Positions 13,101 to 24,220 of a stretch of 64,000 bases of DNA are shown here, one piece after another. A program made the position numbers and the translations under genes. How positions within the stretch are numbered: the first letter of the stretch is position 1; each line of letters opens with the position of its first letter. The notes beneath the pieces were generated by a model that was given only the letters and a program-made list of their open reading frames with translations, was not told the DNA's origin and ran no database searches. Source of the stretch: Euglena gracilis. Lineage: Eukaryota > Euglenida > Euglenophyceae > Euglenales. The stretch spans positions 55,920,838 through 55,984,837 of the forward strand of contig CP154954.1 in assembly GCA_039621445.1 (NCBI GenBank), given 5' to 3'.

Positions 13101-15955
13101 GTCTCGGAAGACTATGGCAATGGCCAAAAGTAACCCCCCCCCCCAAATAACACACCCCCCCGGTGTGTTATTTGGGCACCCGAACTGGGGCCCCAGGGGG
13201 GGGTGTGTTATTTGGGGGGGGTGTTATTTTTACATGGAAAACCAAAGGAAAACAGGGGGGGTGTGTTATTTGGGCGCTCGAAATCGGCCCCCAAGGGGGG
13301 GTGTGTTATTTGGGGGGGGGGTGTTATTTGGGGGGGGGTGTTATTTGGGGGGGGGGGGGTTATGCAGATTATGAAAATAAATGAGTGGTCCACTTGCTTC
13401 ATGCTCAAAAAAAAATCTGGCGGAAACGTTGAATGGTGAGAAGACCGACGGACGTGTGTGTACCAAGTTGCGTCACAATTTGCAACGACAAACAAAAGTT
13501 CAAATAAAAGATAAAACTAAAAAAAAATGCCCAACGTCGAGCCACAGATGCTTGTGCGACCGCCCAGCCAAAGCCGCACCATCTGCCGGCTCAGCGCAAG
13601 CTGCTCAGCCTCGTCGGCAACCGCGGCCGCGGCGGGCCACGCCTGGGCTAGCCGCCGCAGCTCCGTCGAGACGACGCTGCCGAGACTGCCCACCCGCCGC
13701 CCCGCCCCCTCCGCCCCCGCTGCCTCCGCCGCCGGCCCACCCCAGCCCGCAGGTCCCACCTGGCTCCCGTCGGGCAGGCCGAAGTCTTGCATGTAGATTC
13801 ACATCACCCCAGAAAGGGCCCTTCTTCTGAGCAAAGACCCGCCAACCCACCCACTTTTTTGTGCAACACCCCCCCGGGGGTGACCCACCTACGCCCAAAC
13901 AATCGGGCCTCTCTGGTCGGCCCAGCTGACTCATTACCCCCCAGGTTCGGCGGTACACTCGAACTCCCCCCAAACTCCACCCGAGTACGGTCGCACCAGC
14001 CGGGTTCAGTGAAGCTACAGTCGCGGGGCAGGGTGCTGCCCCTCGCCAACATCCGGCACTTGCCGAGCATGACGTCCACCGCGTCGTGCAGCAGGGTGAC
14101 CCGCCGCCCCCGCGGAGCCTCCGCCGGGCCAAAGGGCTCGGGCTGGGCCACCGCGCGGAGGGACCGGCGGCGGCAGCGACCGTCGCCGGCTTGGCATTGC
14201 AACCCACAATGTTTGGGTGGTGTCCTCGCAGTGCGCCACAAAACTCCACCTGTGTGTCCACCAAGGCGTTGCTAAAGGACCTGGGGGGGGTCCAGCTCAA
14301 AGGCTGGAAAAACTCGGGCTGGCAGGAAAGGGCTGCTGAGTGACCACACCCCCTCATGACGGACCCAGGGCCAGAAGTAGGCCCGACGTGCCGAGTGCCG
14401 AAAAATCGAGACTGCAAAATCGTTGACGAGGGGGGGGGGTCCGGGACTGGAAAAAGGCTGCTGGTTGACTGGTCATCGCCGGGGAGTGAAAGTTAAATTA
14501 TCTGGTGGGGTCAAATTTTTCAAACGCTCTGGTGTCGACACACGTGGAAACGTCAGGGGACCCTCGGACAGAAAATACCAAAGCGGGTGGGACCTGAAAA
14601 CGGGGGCTGCGCTCACAACTTCAGTCAGGAGGTCGACTTTGGGGCCCACCAGGCCAGCGCCTAAGGTGGTGTTCAGGGTTTGACGTCGGCCAGTGGGGGG
14701 GTACTTCCGGAAACCCCACCGTGGTTAACCCACAACAAAAGGGTGAACAGGGTGATAATGACCGACTTTTGCCCCCGCCAAACTGGCCAAAACGAACTCT
14801 GGAAACTTGGCAAGGATCTGCATGAAAAGATGTTTGTGTAAAGAAAATGCAAATATTCACAATGTCAAGTGTTGGAGGAAAAAAACTTGAGGTTGGCCTC
14901 AGGGCAGAACAGGAAGGCCTGGGGGGTGGTCGACCCCCACCCCACCCACCACAGCATTTTTACCAATTTTGGGTAAAAAGGGGGATTTTTTTTGGCCAGG
15001 GAAATTTTTTGATTTTTTTTTTGAAAAACGAACCCAAAATGCATATTTTTTGATGGAGTACCACATTTTTTCACAAAAAAAATCTTATAAATTTCAGGTT
15101 TAAAAATTGGTGGTGTTTAGGGGGGGAAACGAAGGTCAAAAAAATTCTGGACCAAATTTTGGCACAGACAAGATTTACTGACATTTTTTCTCTTGAATTG
15201 AATTGAATTTTTTTGGATTTTCAATGGCATTTTTTTTTGCTTCAAAAACCTCTCAAAATCAAAATTTGAAAAAATGTTGAAATCTTGGAAGCTATGAAAA
15301 AATGGACTTTTGGGGGTCTTTGGGGAGACCTTCTATATGGGTCCCAAAATGGGTACAAAATACACCCGGCGCCGAAGATTTTTTGGAGTCCAAAAACTGG
15401 TGCCACCAGAAAAACGGGAAGAGGTGGTGGGGGGGTCGACCCCCCCCCCCACCCACCATGCAAGGGGGGGGGGGGGTCGACCCCCCTACCCACCACCCTG
15501 GGCGTTTGGCCGATTCCCGTTCTGCCCTGGTAGGCCTTGGTCAAACCGGATTCAAGTGGGCCCCCCGGGTCAGGTGTACCGCAGGGATGATGGCGTACAC
15601 ACCCAGCCTGACCCTGGTCACCGTCCTTTGGCAGAGGTTCGGCGTTTATTTTCACCTGACCTGTTGTGTAGGATGGTGCCAAGCCGCCGGCGGGACTCGT
15701 CTCCGCACAGGGGGGCCGGCCCCACGCGGGAGGCGCGCCGGGGCGGGGCACGGCGCGGACGGGCACGACGCGGGCCGCCGCGCCACCGGGGGCCATGGCG
15801 GGGGTCCGCTGCAGCCCCAGGCCGGCCAGCCCCGGGCCCATCCCCGCCGCCAGGGCCACCACTGCCGCCGCCGCCGCCCCCCGCACCAGCCGGGCGAGCA
15901 CCGCCAACGACCAGCACGTCGCCGGCTGGTGGGCGCCCGGCGGGCCCGGGGGCAT
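3996..15955 (-). CDS. Octotricopeptide/FASTK-like helical-repeat protein, ten exons, 3' end missing
   Basis: Ten minus-strand exons (15955-15686, 14184-14020, 13792-13568, 13055-12790, 11944-11739, 10847-10647, 7391-7354, 6694-6582, 5827-5726, 4129-~3996) join in one continuous phase into about 570 residues. From exon 3 on, the product is built of about nine units of ~38-40 residues with the core L-x-x-Q-x-(L/V)-A-x-(V/L)-x-W-x-(F/L/M)-(A/G), for example LNAQDVANLYWAFGEL and LTGQGLANVMWAFAAG. This is the signature of octotricopeptide (OPR) and RAP/FASTK-related proteins, which bind organellar transcripts and steer their processing, stability or translation. The first exon encodes a hydrophobic Ala-rich leader, which could target the protein to an organelle. 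Exon 4/5 is a GT-AG intron; the other junctions are non-GT-AG with terminal inverted repeats. No RAP domain or stop was found, so the C terminus lies outside the window or in undetected exons. The family call is firm; the RNA target and organelle are inference. Confidence 0.8.
4565..5560. repeat. CACCTATG-ended fold-back elements with CGGTCGGCTG core and TTTTGGCCA arms
   Basis: At 4570-4660 an AGCACCTATG end, a GCGGTCGGCT tandem and a TGTAGGTGGGGGG end follow each other. The inverse arrangement is at 5445-5555. Between them the TTTTGGCCA repeat (4700-5030) switches to its complement (5040-5345), forming a very large imperfect hairpin. Confidence 0.65.
5726..5827 (-). CDS. Helical-repeat gene exon 9 (repeat 8)
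   Basis: Encodes LLDTLAERAAHPAVLPTL and GAPAIAVLIWAMGSL. The joint to exon 10 gives GSLRPRLVALLSDCA in frame. Confidence 0.8.
6582..6694 (-). CDS. Helical-repeat gene exon 8 (repeat 7)
   Basis: Encodes PLMDALAAHLLSDRVLRAL and TGQGLANVMWAFAAGPPQR. A CAGCG direct repeat spans the joint to exon 9 and restores PPQRLLDTLAERA. Confidence 0.8.
7354..7391 (-). CDS. Helical-repeat gene exon 7 (38 bp)
   Basis: A 38-base exon encoding LTAQGAVNVLWSL. It completes repeat 6, begun in exon 6, and both junction phases fit. The downstream intron ends are inverted copies of CTGGCTGCCCAGGGCGAGG. Confidence 0.75.
7392..10646 (-). other. 3.26-kb non-GT-AG intron with terminal and nested inverted repeats
   Basis: Intron between exons 6 and 7. 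Its outer ends are a ~17-bp imperfect inverted pair. Inside, 7580-7609 and 10545-10574 are a perfect 30-bp inverted pair that includes EcoRI-like GAATTC and TTAAG. The interior carries the GCGCAAATGCGC palindrome cluster at 7975-9890. It looks like a transposon-sized insert inside, or constituting, an intron. Confidence 0.75.
7975..9890. repeat. Cluster of GCGCAAATGCGC-type palindromes
   Basis: At least fifteen short palindromes built on GCGCAAATGCGC or GCGCATTTGCGC, mostly flanked by GTTTGTG/GTTGGTG and CACCAAC/CATAAAC, at about 7980, 8020, 8078, 8110, 8153, 8252, 8291, 8393, 9386, 9418, 9474, 9504, 9589, 9627, 9665, 9835 and 9870. A second group lies at 33890-34800. No coding potential is supported. 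Confidence 0.8.
10647..10847 (-). CDS. Helical-repeat gene exon 6 (repeat 5)
   Basis: Encodes PRPLLETLADRAQALGDR followed by LNAQDVANLYWAFGEL. It ends in CCGTACC, which is repeated at the start of exon 7. The intron begins CAGGCCAGTCCAGGAA and ends TTCCTGGACAGCCCTGG, a clear inverted pair. Confidence 0.85.
11739..11944 (-). CDS. Helical-repeat gene exon 5 (repeats 3-4)
   Basis: Follows a classical pyrimidine-tract AG acceptor. Encodes LNAQDVAMVLWGLATL and FTPQGLAIVAWSFAAG, two repeats about 38 residues apart. The 3' joint is non-GT-AG, with GGCC-GC-GGCG inverted ends. Confidence 0.85.
12790..13055 (-). CDS. Helical-repeat gene exon 4 (repeats 1-2)
   Basis: Contains HQVSKTLHTLARLV and LDGRSIATVLWSLGKM, the first two recognisable repeat cores. 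It ends in phase 2 at a GT donor (AAAG/GTGTGT). Confidence 0.8.
13130..13365. repeat. GTGTTATTTGGGG repeat array
   Basis: A GTGTTATTTGGGG unit recurs at least six times, with an inverted copy at its left edge. It lies in the intron between exons 3 and 4 of the helical-repeat gene. Confidence 0.7.
13568..13792 (-). CDS. Helical-repeat gene exon 3
   Basis: Seventy-five codons, phase 0 at both ends. A Gly/Ala-rich start leads into two amphipathic helices (STELRRLAQAW and QLALSRQMVRLW). The junction to exon 4 restores RQMVRLWRRALIKV. The intron ends are inverted copies of CTGGGCGGTCG. Confidence 0.75.
14020..14184 (-). CDS. Helical-repeat gene exon 2
   Basis: Fifty-five codons, phase 0 at both ends, high third-position G+C. 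It encodes VTLLHDAVDVMLGKCRML, helical and not yet a canonical repeat. The following intron has TGTAG-TTCAC-type inverted ends. Confidence 0.7.
15686..15955 (-). CDS. Helical-repeat gene exon 1: start codon and hydrophobic leader
   Basis: ATG at 15955 opens 90 codons. A run rich in Ala/Val/Leu (about residues 15-50, with VRGAAAAAVVALAAGMG) is followed by an Arg/Pro-rich stretch, as in an organelle-targeting presequence. The upstream in-frame sequence is a CA microsatellite, so this ATG is preferred. The intron starts at GGCTTGGCA (minus strand) and ends TGCCAAGCC, an inverted pair. Confidence 0.65.
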
Positions 15956-16067
15956 GTCAGGGGGCGCGCCGCCGTGGGGGGAGCCCCGTGGGGCGGCCCA
16001 TGGCACGCTGTGGCGGCGAATGCACACACCCACCACACAACAAGCACACACATGCGCGCGGGCACGC

Positions 16068-16203
16068 GCAAGCACGCACGCACACACACACACACGCACA
16101 CACATGTGCACGCACACAAGCACACACGCACACACATGTGCACGCACACAAGCACACACGCACACACATGTGCACGCACGCACGCACACACACAAAGCAC
16201 ACA
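16068..16203. repeat. (CA)n microsatellite with CACGCA variants
   Basis: CA/GCAC dinucleotide tract directly upstream of the helical-repeat start codon. A promoter-proximal position is possible; no promoter motif is recognised. Confidence 0.9.
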
Positions 16204-16397
16204 TAAATTAACTGACAAATCTGGGTCAATCGATTAAATTAGCTGGGCCCCTCGGTTGGTGGAAAGGGGGAAAGATGGAGGGAGAGGTCAAATTCTTCCA
16301 CCTTAATATCAACCACCTCCACCTCCACCTCTACCTCTATGTCACCTCTATGTCAATAAAATGCCAGAAAATGGCATAAAAAAAGGTCATAAAACAC

Positions 16398-17773
16398 CAG
16401 GGATTTGTGCTTATCCTTTTTTGGGGGGTCAAATTCTTATCCGTAGTTATCCGTAGTTATCCGTAGTTATCCGTAGTTATCTGTAGTTATCCTTATTTGC
16501 TAAAATATCCTTCCTGACAGGGGTATCCATCTAGAAATAGCTGTAATTGAAAGGATGAAGAGAGTTGATCATCATAAACCTCAGGAATGCCTAAACTTCG
16601 TGAAATATGACAATCTAAACAGAAAACGACAAGCATCCAAGGCAGATGGAAACGACAATGTCCGGTGTGGGTTTTTAATCTTTCATCCACCGTTGTTCAC
16701 AATCACCGTTGCAGAACTTGCCAACGGCTGCCTGCCGGAGGTTAGACAACATCTTCTGTCGGTTTTTAACATCAATGACACCCGCCAAACTGAAAGCAGC
16801 CCATCCCTTTATAGGATGCATGCTGCCAAATGAAAAATTGTAGCGAAAATGGGTTGATATGCTGCTTTGAGCACAGAAGCTGCATCAGAGACAAATGCAA
16901 CAACCCTGCCAGCAGAAATTATCATGCTCCTTAAAACCTCATTGACCTCCTTAGCAAGTTCTTCGAAAAAAGACGACATTACTTTTCTTCTTAGAAAACA
17001 ATCCTCGGTGCTCAACGCCATCGTTTGGCCCTTGACAAACCAGAGTGCGAATTGCCACAACCCACGAACTTGGGCCACAACCAACCAAAATATTGATAAT
17101 GGCATGCCCTTGTGAATCTGTCTATTCATCAGTTCCAATCCACACTTTTTTGCCAGAGATTGATTTCCGAATGCTTGCGATGTGGGTTGAAAACACCTGG
17201 CCCACAGAGCGATACAACTGACTGCCAGCCTTCAGGCTGCCATGAACAGTTGTATACTTCCGATCCAAGGCACGGATCGAAGGGTGGCCATCATCTCACC
17301 CAATTTTAGTTGCACTCGAGGGGTGGATGGTTGTGCAACAGAAGGGTTCGTGGGGCCTGGGGGGGGAATTGATACCCAGATGCTTTCTAACACAAAACAC
17401 CTGCATCTTCAGGAACCTCCATCAAAGCTGCACTTGCTCCGGGCTGTTTAACCACCTTTGCCCCTTTCAATTTCAGGAGGGAAATCCATTGGCAGGGAGA
17501 AAGAATAGAGCCTGTGGTTGAGGCTGTGGATGTGCACTCAACCTTCATGCAGTTCATGCTCATCCTCATTCGTCAAAAATTTTTGCTTATCCGTAGTTAT
17601 CCGTAGTTATCCATAATTATCCTTATTTGGACTTTGGACTTTTGACTTTTTGGACTTTGGACTTTGGACTTTTTGGCTCATCCGTAGTTATCCGTAGTTA
17701 TCCGTTTTTATCCGTATTTGGGGGTTTCAGGCTTATCCGTAGTTATCCATTTCAGGATACGCACAAATCCCTG
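16398..17773 (-). mobile_element. Degenerate hAT-type DNA transposon with TIRs and 8-bp target duplication
   Basis: The ends CAGGGATTTGTGC (16398-16410) and GCACAAATCCCTG (17761-17773) are a perfect 13-bp inverted pair, extending to 18 of 19. The flanks AAAACACC (16391-16398 and 17774-17781) are identical, sharing one C with the left end, the 8-bp target duplication typical of hAT elements. Both subterminal regions carry direct TTATCCGTAG repeats. The minus strand inside retains transposase-like pieces broken by stops and frameshifts, for example VVAFVSDAASVLKAAYQPIF near 16830-16900. The superfamily follows from TIR and TSD form; the protein match is weak. Confidence 0.75.
16809..17138 (-). 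pseudogene. hAT transposase remnant
   Basis: A 109-codon open stretch inside the element, with SSFFEELAKEVNEVLRSMII and a following V-(S/T)-D-A-A motif like the middle of hAT transposases. Frame breaks and stops on both sides mean it cannot encode an intact transposase. Confidence 0.45.
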
Positions 17774-19092
17774 AAAACACCCCAAATGCCTCAAATTTGA
17801 CAAGTTTTCATCAAAACACCTCCAAGGTAGGTTGGAAATGAGGAGACTAATCTGGGTTGGTTACAAAAGTTAGTGCTGAAGATATGTGCCAAAAAGGCCA
17901 TTGTGACAAATTTTATTCCATGGATGTACCAGCCTTATATCCTTGTGATGATGACCTATGAACCACCATGGGTCCTCCCAACGTTCGCTTTCACCAGGGT
18001 CCTTTTGGTCCGCAAATTGAAGCACTACTTGAAACCCACCTGCCTGTCCACATTCGGGTCACAAAAAGAGATGACATCTGCCACCGTGGGCAAAGAAAAA
18101 GCAACAGGCTCCTTCCATCTCCATCACATTTTAACTGATTGGTTAACTGCCCTCCCCAACTAGTCGATTAATTGGAGGGAGGGGTGGCAATTGATAAACT
18201 GACCGTTGGTTAACCGAACAACACTGCAAATCAAAAAAATAACTAAATGATGAAATGGGGAAGTTTTCAAATGTCAATCAGCCATCCTGCCAAACTTTGT
18301 ATTGTGTGCGTGGTCAAATGAGTCAGAGACATAACACCATCGTTGGTCCATTGGCATTCATTGTCCTGCACTATGAACATGCTCCCCAAAATCCCCTGCC
18401 CTTCTTTCAGGAAGCCAACAAATTCGGATTGTGATGATCAGAAATAACCTAAGAAATAAACTGATGCTTCTGCAACAACCCACCCCAACACGGAGCACAC
18501 AGACGGCGAGTGGCGATTGGACCATCCCAATGACAGCGGGAGTGGAGTGGGATGCGTGAGGCTGCAGTCGCTTGGGCTGGCCGGGAATGCCGGGAAGCCA
18601 ATCACCGCGAAGGGGGAAGTCGGGAAGGAGGGGGCACGGCACCCCTGCGGTGGTTACTGGGCAGGGACGGGACAGGGGTTTTTTTAAGGGCCCGAGGGGG
18701 AGGGGGGGGGGTGTCCGGACCCACCCGCCACCCCCTGGTGGGGCCCTTTTGAGGGGTGAATTTTGGGTCCAGAAAAGTCTTTCTGGCGCCTCGCACCAAA
18801 AGTTGAGGAAAACCCCATTTCCGGCAGGGGACCCACTGGGCCCGACCCCGACCCCAACCACACCCCCCGGGGGTACCAAGTCAGACCTGCATCTCCAGCC
18901 TCAGTGGCACGGTGGTACCCCGGGGGCATGCCATGGAGTCGAGGCATGCCGCAAACGCAGGCCGCACCCCTCCTAAACCCCCACGCTGCTCCCCGCGGCG
19001 AGTGGGCATGGAGGAGGGTGGGGTGGGCTGACCGCCCTGAAAGCATCCTCAGCGGCTTCAGTGCCGTCCGGGCAACCCCCCCCCCCCCGGGT

Positions 19093-19191
19093 TCTGGAGG
19101 GGGCGGCCGGTCAGGCAGCCGAAGTTCATGCGGCCCGGCGGGTGCCTGCAGCTGTGCAGCTCCGGCCGGCAGTCCGGGGTCTCGAGGGGCA
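19093..19191 (-). CDS. Orphan exon candidate, Cys-rich peptide
   Basis: After a CCCCAG acceptor, the minus strand encodes ETPDCRPELHSCRHPPGRMN and GCLTGRPLQNPG with nearly all third positions G or C. No family recognised and no partner exon could be joined. It may belong to an undetected gene or be a GC-rich repeat. Confidence 0.35.
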
Positions 19192-21714
19192 CTGGGGACC
19201 GCTGACAGGGAGCTGCAGCCGAGGAGGGGTGCCCCAGGGGCCACGACGAGCCCCACTCGGTTACCCGGGTGCCCAGGCGGCCACGAACAACCCGGCCCCA
19301 GCGAGCCCCCAGTGCCCTGCAGAGACCACTGACCCCCGGCCAGGGCTGCACAGTCCCGGACACCTCACGGCACCGGGGTGGAGCACCTCCCTAAAATCGC
19401 CCAAGCAAGGTGGACGAGTGCCTGGAACGTGGCCCCGGAGGTCTGCCAGACACCCACACGCCTTCGGACGTGTGGTCACTTGGGCACCCCTGCTACCCAT
19501 GCAGGGAAGGCAGTGGAGTCGAGTCCAAAAGGACGCTTCCCGACGTGTCAGGCCAATGGGTCCCGGAAGGGTGACGCCGCAATGTCACTTGACCGGGGGT
19601 TGCCAGGCCACAGACGACACGGAGAGAGCGGGGCTCTCTCACCCACCGATCTCCCCCCCCCGGCCGAGAGCCACCCACCCGCCTGCCTGCCCACTCCACC
19701 CCCCAGGGGTCCAAACTTAAAAAAAACCTCTGGGCCGGGAGCAGCCTGCGACGGCACCAATGGAGAGACAAAGTCATCCAGAGCCTCCGCAGGCTGCAAG
19801 TCCGCTGCAAGGCACTGTCCAGGCAGTTCTAGGCATCCTCCTGACACGGTTCGCGCGGACTTTCACGTTTGGAATTTTTTCATGATGTATCTGATTTCGA
19901 GGCGAAATTTTCCATTCCGACCAGGATTCTATTAAGGCCTGGCCCCCCTGAGGGGGGGGGGTAGGACATTTCCAAAATTTTACTGCGCTTCGAGCCCAAA
20001 CCTGTCATCAGGTTCTGGGCCTCCGAATGTGACCTCCTCCACAGGGTCCAGACTTCCCCTGTGTGACCTGTCCTCCCATACAAATCACTGTTCCCTTTCC
20101 TCCTCAAACCCTCACAAGAAGTAGGACATTTGAATCAGCTTCACGTGACCTGGCATCACCCAAATCTGTCGGTGTGTTTTCGATGTACTTTCCAAAAAAA
20201 GCTTCAAAAAATCAATGTTTTTTTTTGAGAAAGATCATGGGATACAGTTCGGGTGAACGCTTTCCAAAGATAACGCATCCGGGCCAAAATGAGCCAAACC
20301 CTCAAAACACTTGCCGACCTTTACATTTCTTCTTCAAATTGAAGATTTTCAACGTTCCTGCATTTTGAAAGCGCTGTTGGAGATGCACAAGACAAAACGT
20401 TGAACCTTCCTGCAAAAATGCTGAGGACATCACCTGCACCGCCCAGATGCTGGTGGTGTTGGGGGAGAGCACGGAAGAATCTGCCTGCTTGTAGCTGGGA
20501 GGGCGGGTCAGGCCGATACGAAATCATATTGCACAGGGGGGACGGAAGGGGAAGAGGGAGTGGGAGCCTAGGCTGGTCTCGGAAGCTCACTCGGTGTGGG
20601 AATGATGAGAAGTTCTGAAGGGAAGGGACTTCCTGGACCACTCCCCTGCTGCAATATGTGCGCATGATAAATTGGTGCCAGCAGGATACCAGTGAACCCA
20701 AAGAGCTGCCCAACTAGGGCAGCCCAACTAATGCACTTCGGCGACTCGCCCACTTGCCTCCATGTGCATTAACCCTGGTCGGGCAGCTCTTCGTATTCGC
20801 TGAGCATCCAGCAGAAGCCAATATAGTGACGTTGAGCGGGACGGGTTGAATTTTCTGAATTGAATCTTCTGGATGAGAATGTTAACCCTTACCCTGTGCA
20901 TTCAAATAACCTCATCAAATACCTTGGGAGGTGTGATGTGGCTGCCGCAGCTAGCCACGCGCTACCAAAATTGGGCCGTGGTGGCCACCCCCCCCCCCCA
21001 CAATAACTGCTCCAGGAGGGGGGAAGGGGGGGGGATCCACCCCTGCCCCACCCAGCACCCATTGGGTGTCGGAATCCAAGACTGCCCGATGGGGGGCCTC
21101 CGGCTTCAACGACGTCCTGTGTGATATTCATCGGAGGTCGAAATGAGGCTCAGAACCTCGCCCCTCGATCGAGCAAAATGGGAGCGACTCGGAAGACTGG
21201 AGAGGAAGACAGGGGGAGGGGACAGTGACAATGAAGTGCGCAGGGGAAGTTGCCCAAGGGGCCCCTCCGCAAAAGAAGAGCATTGGGGCGCAGGGCTGTG
21301 TCTCCGAAACACTCTGGCCTCCCCGGGGACGCGTGCCATCCATCATTCAGATCCGCACCTGAATCCCGGGCTCCTGGACAGTGGTGATGGCTGAAAAATG
21401 GCGGAGTTTCCTCAAAGGTGTGGCTGCCGCCCAAACTTCAATAACATGGACCTCCCGAAGAAATGTGGGACGCTCCCCACACCACAACAATGGTGCGGCA
21501 AGTTTGGGCACGCTTGGGAATGGAATTTTGCCGCAATGGTCACTCTGAAATCAGTTTCACCATTTAACCAGAATCCCACGAGGACTGCCTTGAACCTTGT
21601 CAAACATAAAGACAATGCCAAGAAGAAATCCATGAATTGCCTTGAAGCGCTCTGTGACAGTCTTCAGAAAAGCGAATCAGCAAACCTTGGACACAGAGGG
21701 CAGGGTTACGATAG

Positions 21715-21985
21715 GAGGATGCTCCGTAGCAGGAGTCTGCCAAGCCTCCTCAAAAATGCGCAAACGACATCCGAGGAGGCTTGCGATGTCGTTTGAGGTC
21801 GTTCAAGGAGGCTCGAAATATTTGAGGAAGTTCGAGAGCCTCCTCAAAAAACAAATTCGACCTTGTTCAGGGCCATTTGTGGTGCTTCGAGGAGGCTGCT
21901 TAAGCCCCCCCCCCCCCGCTCTGAGGGGGGGGCTTAAAAACGTCCGAGGAGGCTCGAGGTCGAACGTTCGAGCTGGTAAACCCCC
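21715..21985. repeat. Multi-hairpin GAGGAGGCT element
   Basis: Repeated GAGGAGGCT/AGCCTCCTC hairpins, a CAAACGACATC/GATGTCGTTTG stem and a GCTTAAGCCCCCC/GGGGGGGCTTAA stem occur within 270 bases. It matches the organisation of the element at 31405-31825. Confidence 0.7.
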
Positions 21986-23044
21986 TACACAGAGGACACT
22001 TTGGAGGCCCCACCCAATGATGCGTTAAGGCAAATTTGTGCCTTTTGCCATTCTTTTGGTGGGTTCATGCGTGTCATCTTCGTTGGCTAACCGTTGGATA
22101 TGTCTTTGGATTGGAGGTTTCAAATTGCGGTCAATATGGCAGTGGTCGGTATTATGTACCACAGCCACACAAATGAACATTATTGCCAAAAGTTCAAAAG
22201 TTACAAAATCTTACATTTTGACTAGGAAACTGTTGTCCAAAGGGAATCATTCAAATATTTTCAAAACTCTTTAAAAATTCGAACCATTCCAAAACATAAA
22301 AGCAAAAAGAACCAAAATTCAACAGGCCGATCCCCTCCAAGAAAAATGCAAAAAGAGGGAATACTTCTGGCTGCTTTGTCTGGTTGGCAATCGACGTTGA
22401 TGAACGCTCTCCTCATCTCCTGCCTCTTTCACGCCCACTTCCCCATTTCTTCCTCTGAGCAACGAAAATATGAAGTCCATGTCATACAGCCCTTCTGAAC
22501 GGCATAGACAACGAGAGAGAAAACAGGGGGGGGGGCTGGAAGGGAGGTGCCAAAGAGCTGCCCAACGGGCAACCCGCTGCATTAAAGAAGCGTTGGCACC
22601 AGAGAGTTACACACGTGCAGGAAGCCTCCATGCTGGATTGCGGGAGACCAGTTTGCAGAAAAAAAAAACAATCAAACGCGTCAAACAACTTCCGATTTAC
22701 GAAAGGTTTCACAAATTGGTGCCCGGAGTTTATGCCATCCACAAAATTGTGACTGCACATCCAGTACAAAAGGTGGCGGCCAGCTTGTTTTCTTGATCGA
22801 TCCAGAGGGACTCAGCGTGGTCCAGATTAGGCCTTTTGTTTTTGCTTTGATCAGATTTCTTTTACTGGTGGAGGGTTGGTCCCACCATCAACCCACCTAC
22901 CCCCCCCCCCCCGGGGGACGGGGGTCCAGCAGACCCCCCCCCGGGGGGCCCAAAATTTGACTGGAAAGCAGACAATACACTCTTTCCTATTTCAAACCTC
23001 CAGCGCTTTCAGTGAATGAATGCCTGCTGAGTGATTTGAGCCTT

Positions 23045-23230
23045 GTGTCTCTCCCACTGGAAGAGGGGATCTAATAAGCACCACCCTCCACACAGGGTAC
23101 TGGGTGGGGATGGGGATATGAGACAGGAGTTTCATTTTGTCTCTCCCACTGGAAGAGGGGATCTAATAAGCACCACCCTCCACACAGGGTACTGGGTGGG
23201 GATGGGGATATGAGACCAGAGTTTCATTTA
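23045..23230. repeat. Two-copy 93-bp tandem duplication
   Basis: The segment starting TGTCTCTCCCACTGGAAGAG at 23045 is repeated at 23138 almost without change, indicating a recent duplication. Confidence 0.9.
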
Positions 23231-24035
23231 TTCGCCCCCTGAGAAGCCTTATAGAGCTCAAGCTCGGTCTGTATTCTTTTGCATTGCATAAATAACTGCC
23301 TTTGACGGATCAAGAAAGAAGCTTTTGTGAATGCAACCCCATTTGTGTCATTCTCCATACATTCTTAAAATCACAGAAAATGGCCAGGATGACTGATGAA
23401 ATGCTTTTGTAGTCAATTTTATATTCCCAATAATAGCACAAAAAATTATAACAAACAAATAATAACCTCTAGTGCCCCAATAATGACCATAGGAGTTTTG
23501 TTTGTTGGGGAGGGGCTTATTTACCCGATCAAGGCGAAAATTCTCAGGGTCAGTTGGCAGTAACGAAGTGGGCTTCCCTTATGAGAACAACTTGACAACT
23601 CGGGTCTGGACGACAACCTCTAAAAGCATGTGGACTTGGGTCACCTGAGGCCCAGCCCCTAACACTCCATTGAGGCTCATGCAGTCAATGTCACTTGATA
23701 TTGCGTTGATATTTTCTGCCAAGTTGTTGCTGCCGTTGGGAGCATCGGGCTTCAATGGTGCGTTCTGCTGAGGAAATGGACTTTGTGGAGGTTGCCAGAG
23801 AATGGGAAGAGCACAAACCCCAGCAGGGTCCCTGCTGCAGCGCGTGAATGGGTTGCACAGCAAAGCAGGGCGGTTCCCCCGCCCCCGGTCCTCCCGTCGC
23901 TCAGTGGTACGTGGTTTGGCAGTCCGTGTCTGACTTCATTTCATGGCCCAGCCAGCGGAGGCCAATGTCTGGCACATAGCGGAGGCGAGCGTCAGACTCT
24001 CTTTCCTGGCCGTGTGTCGTTTGGTGCCCCGGACA

Positions 24036-24220
24036 ATGGCGTCCGGAGTCTCCGGATGGGTTGGCGTGGGGCCCGCCCCGACGGTCCGGAACCGCCCCGC
24101 CGCGCGGGACCAGGGGCCAGCCGTCGTCTCCCCCCGTCGAGAGCAGCTGCGCAGGGCCCCCCGCCGAGGGCAGTCCACGGCGTCCGGGTGGTGCACCGGC
24201 GGACGTGCCGGAGGGCAGCC
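24036..24220 (-). CDS. Orphan exon candidate, Pro/Arg-rich peptide
   Basis: After a TCTCCCACAG acceptor at 24221, the minus strand encodes PPVHHPDAVDCPRRGALRSC and AAGRFRTVGAGPTPTHPETP with high third-position G+C. The plus strand is also open here, so strand and reality are uncertain. Confidence 0.3.

Noticed and set aside
18676-19730. A single TTAAG element spanning 1 kb between TTTTTTTAAGG (18676) and CTTAAAAAAAA (19716)
   Set aside because: The interval contains a coding-like exon and unrelated blocks. Two separate partial elements are more likely.
23579-23863. Minus-strand 94-codon frame near 23.7 kb
   Set aside because: Low third-position G+C, no recognisable motif, and no link to neighbouring exons.
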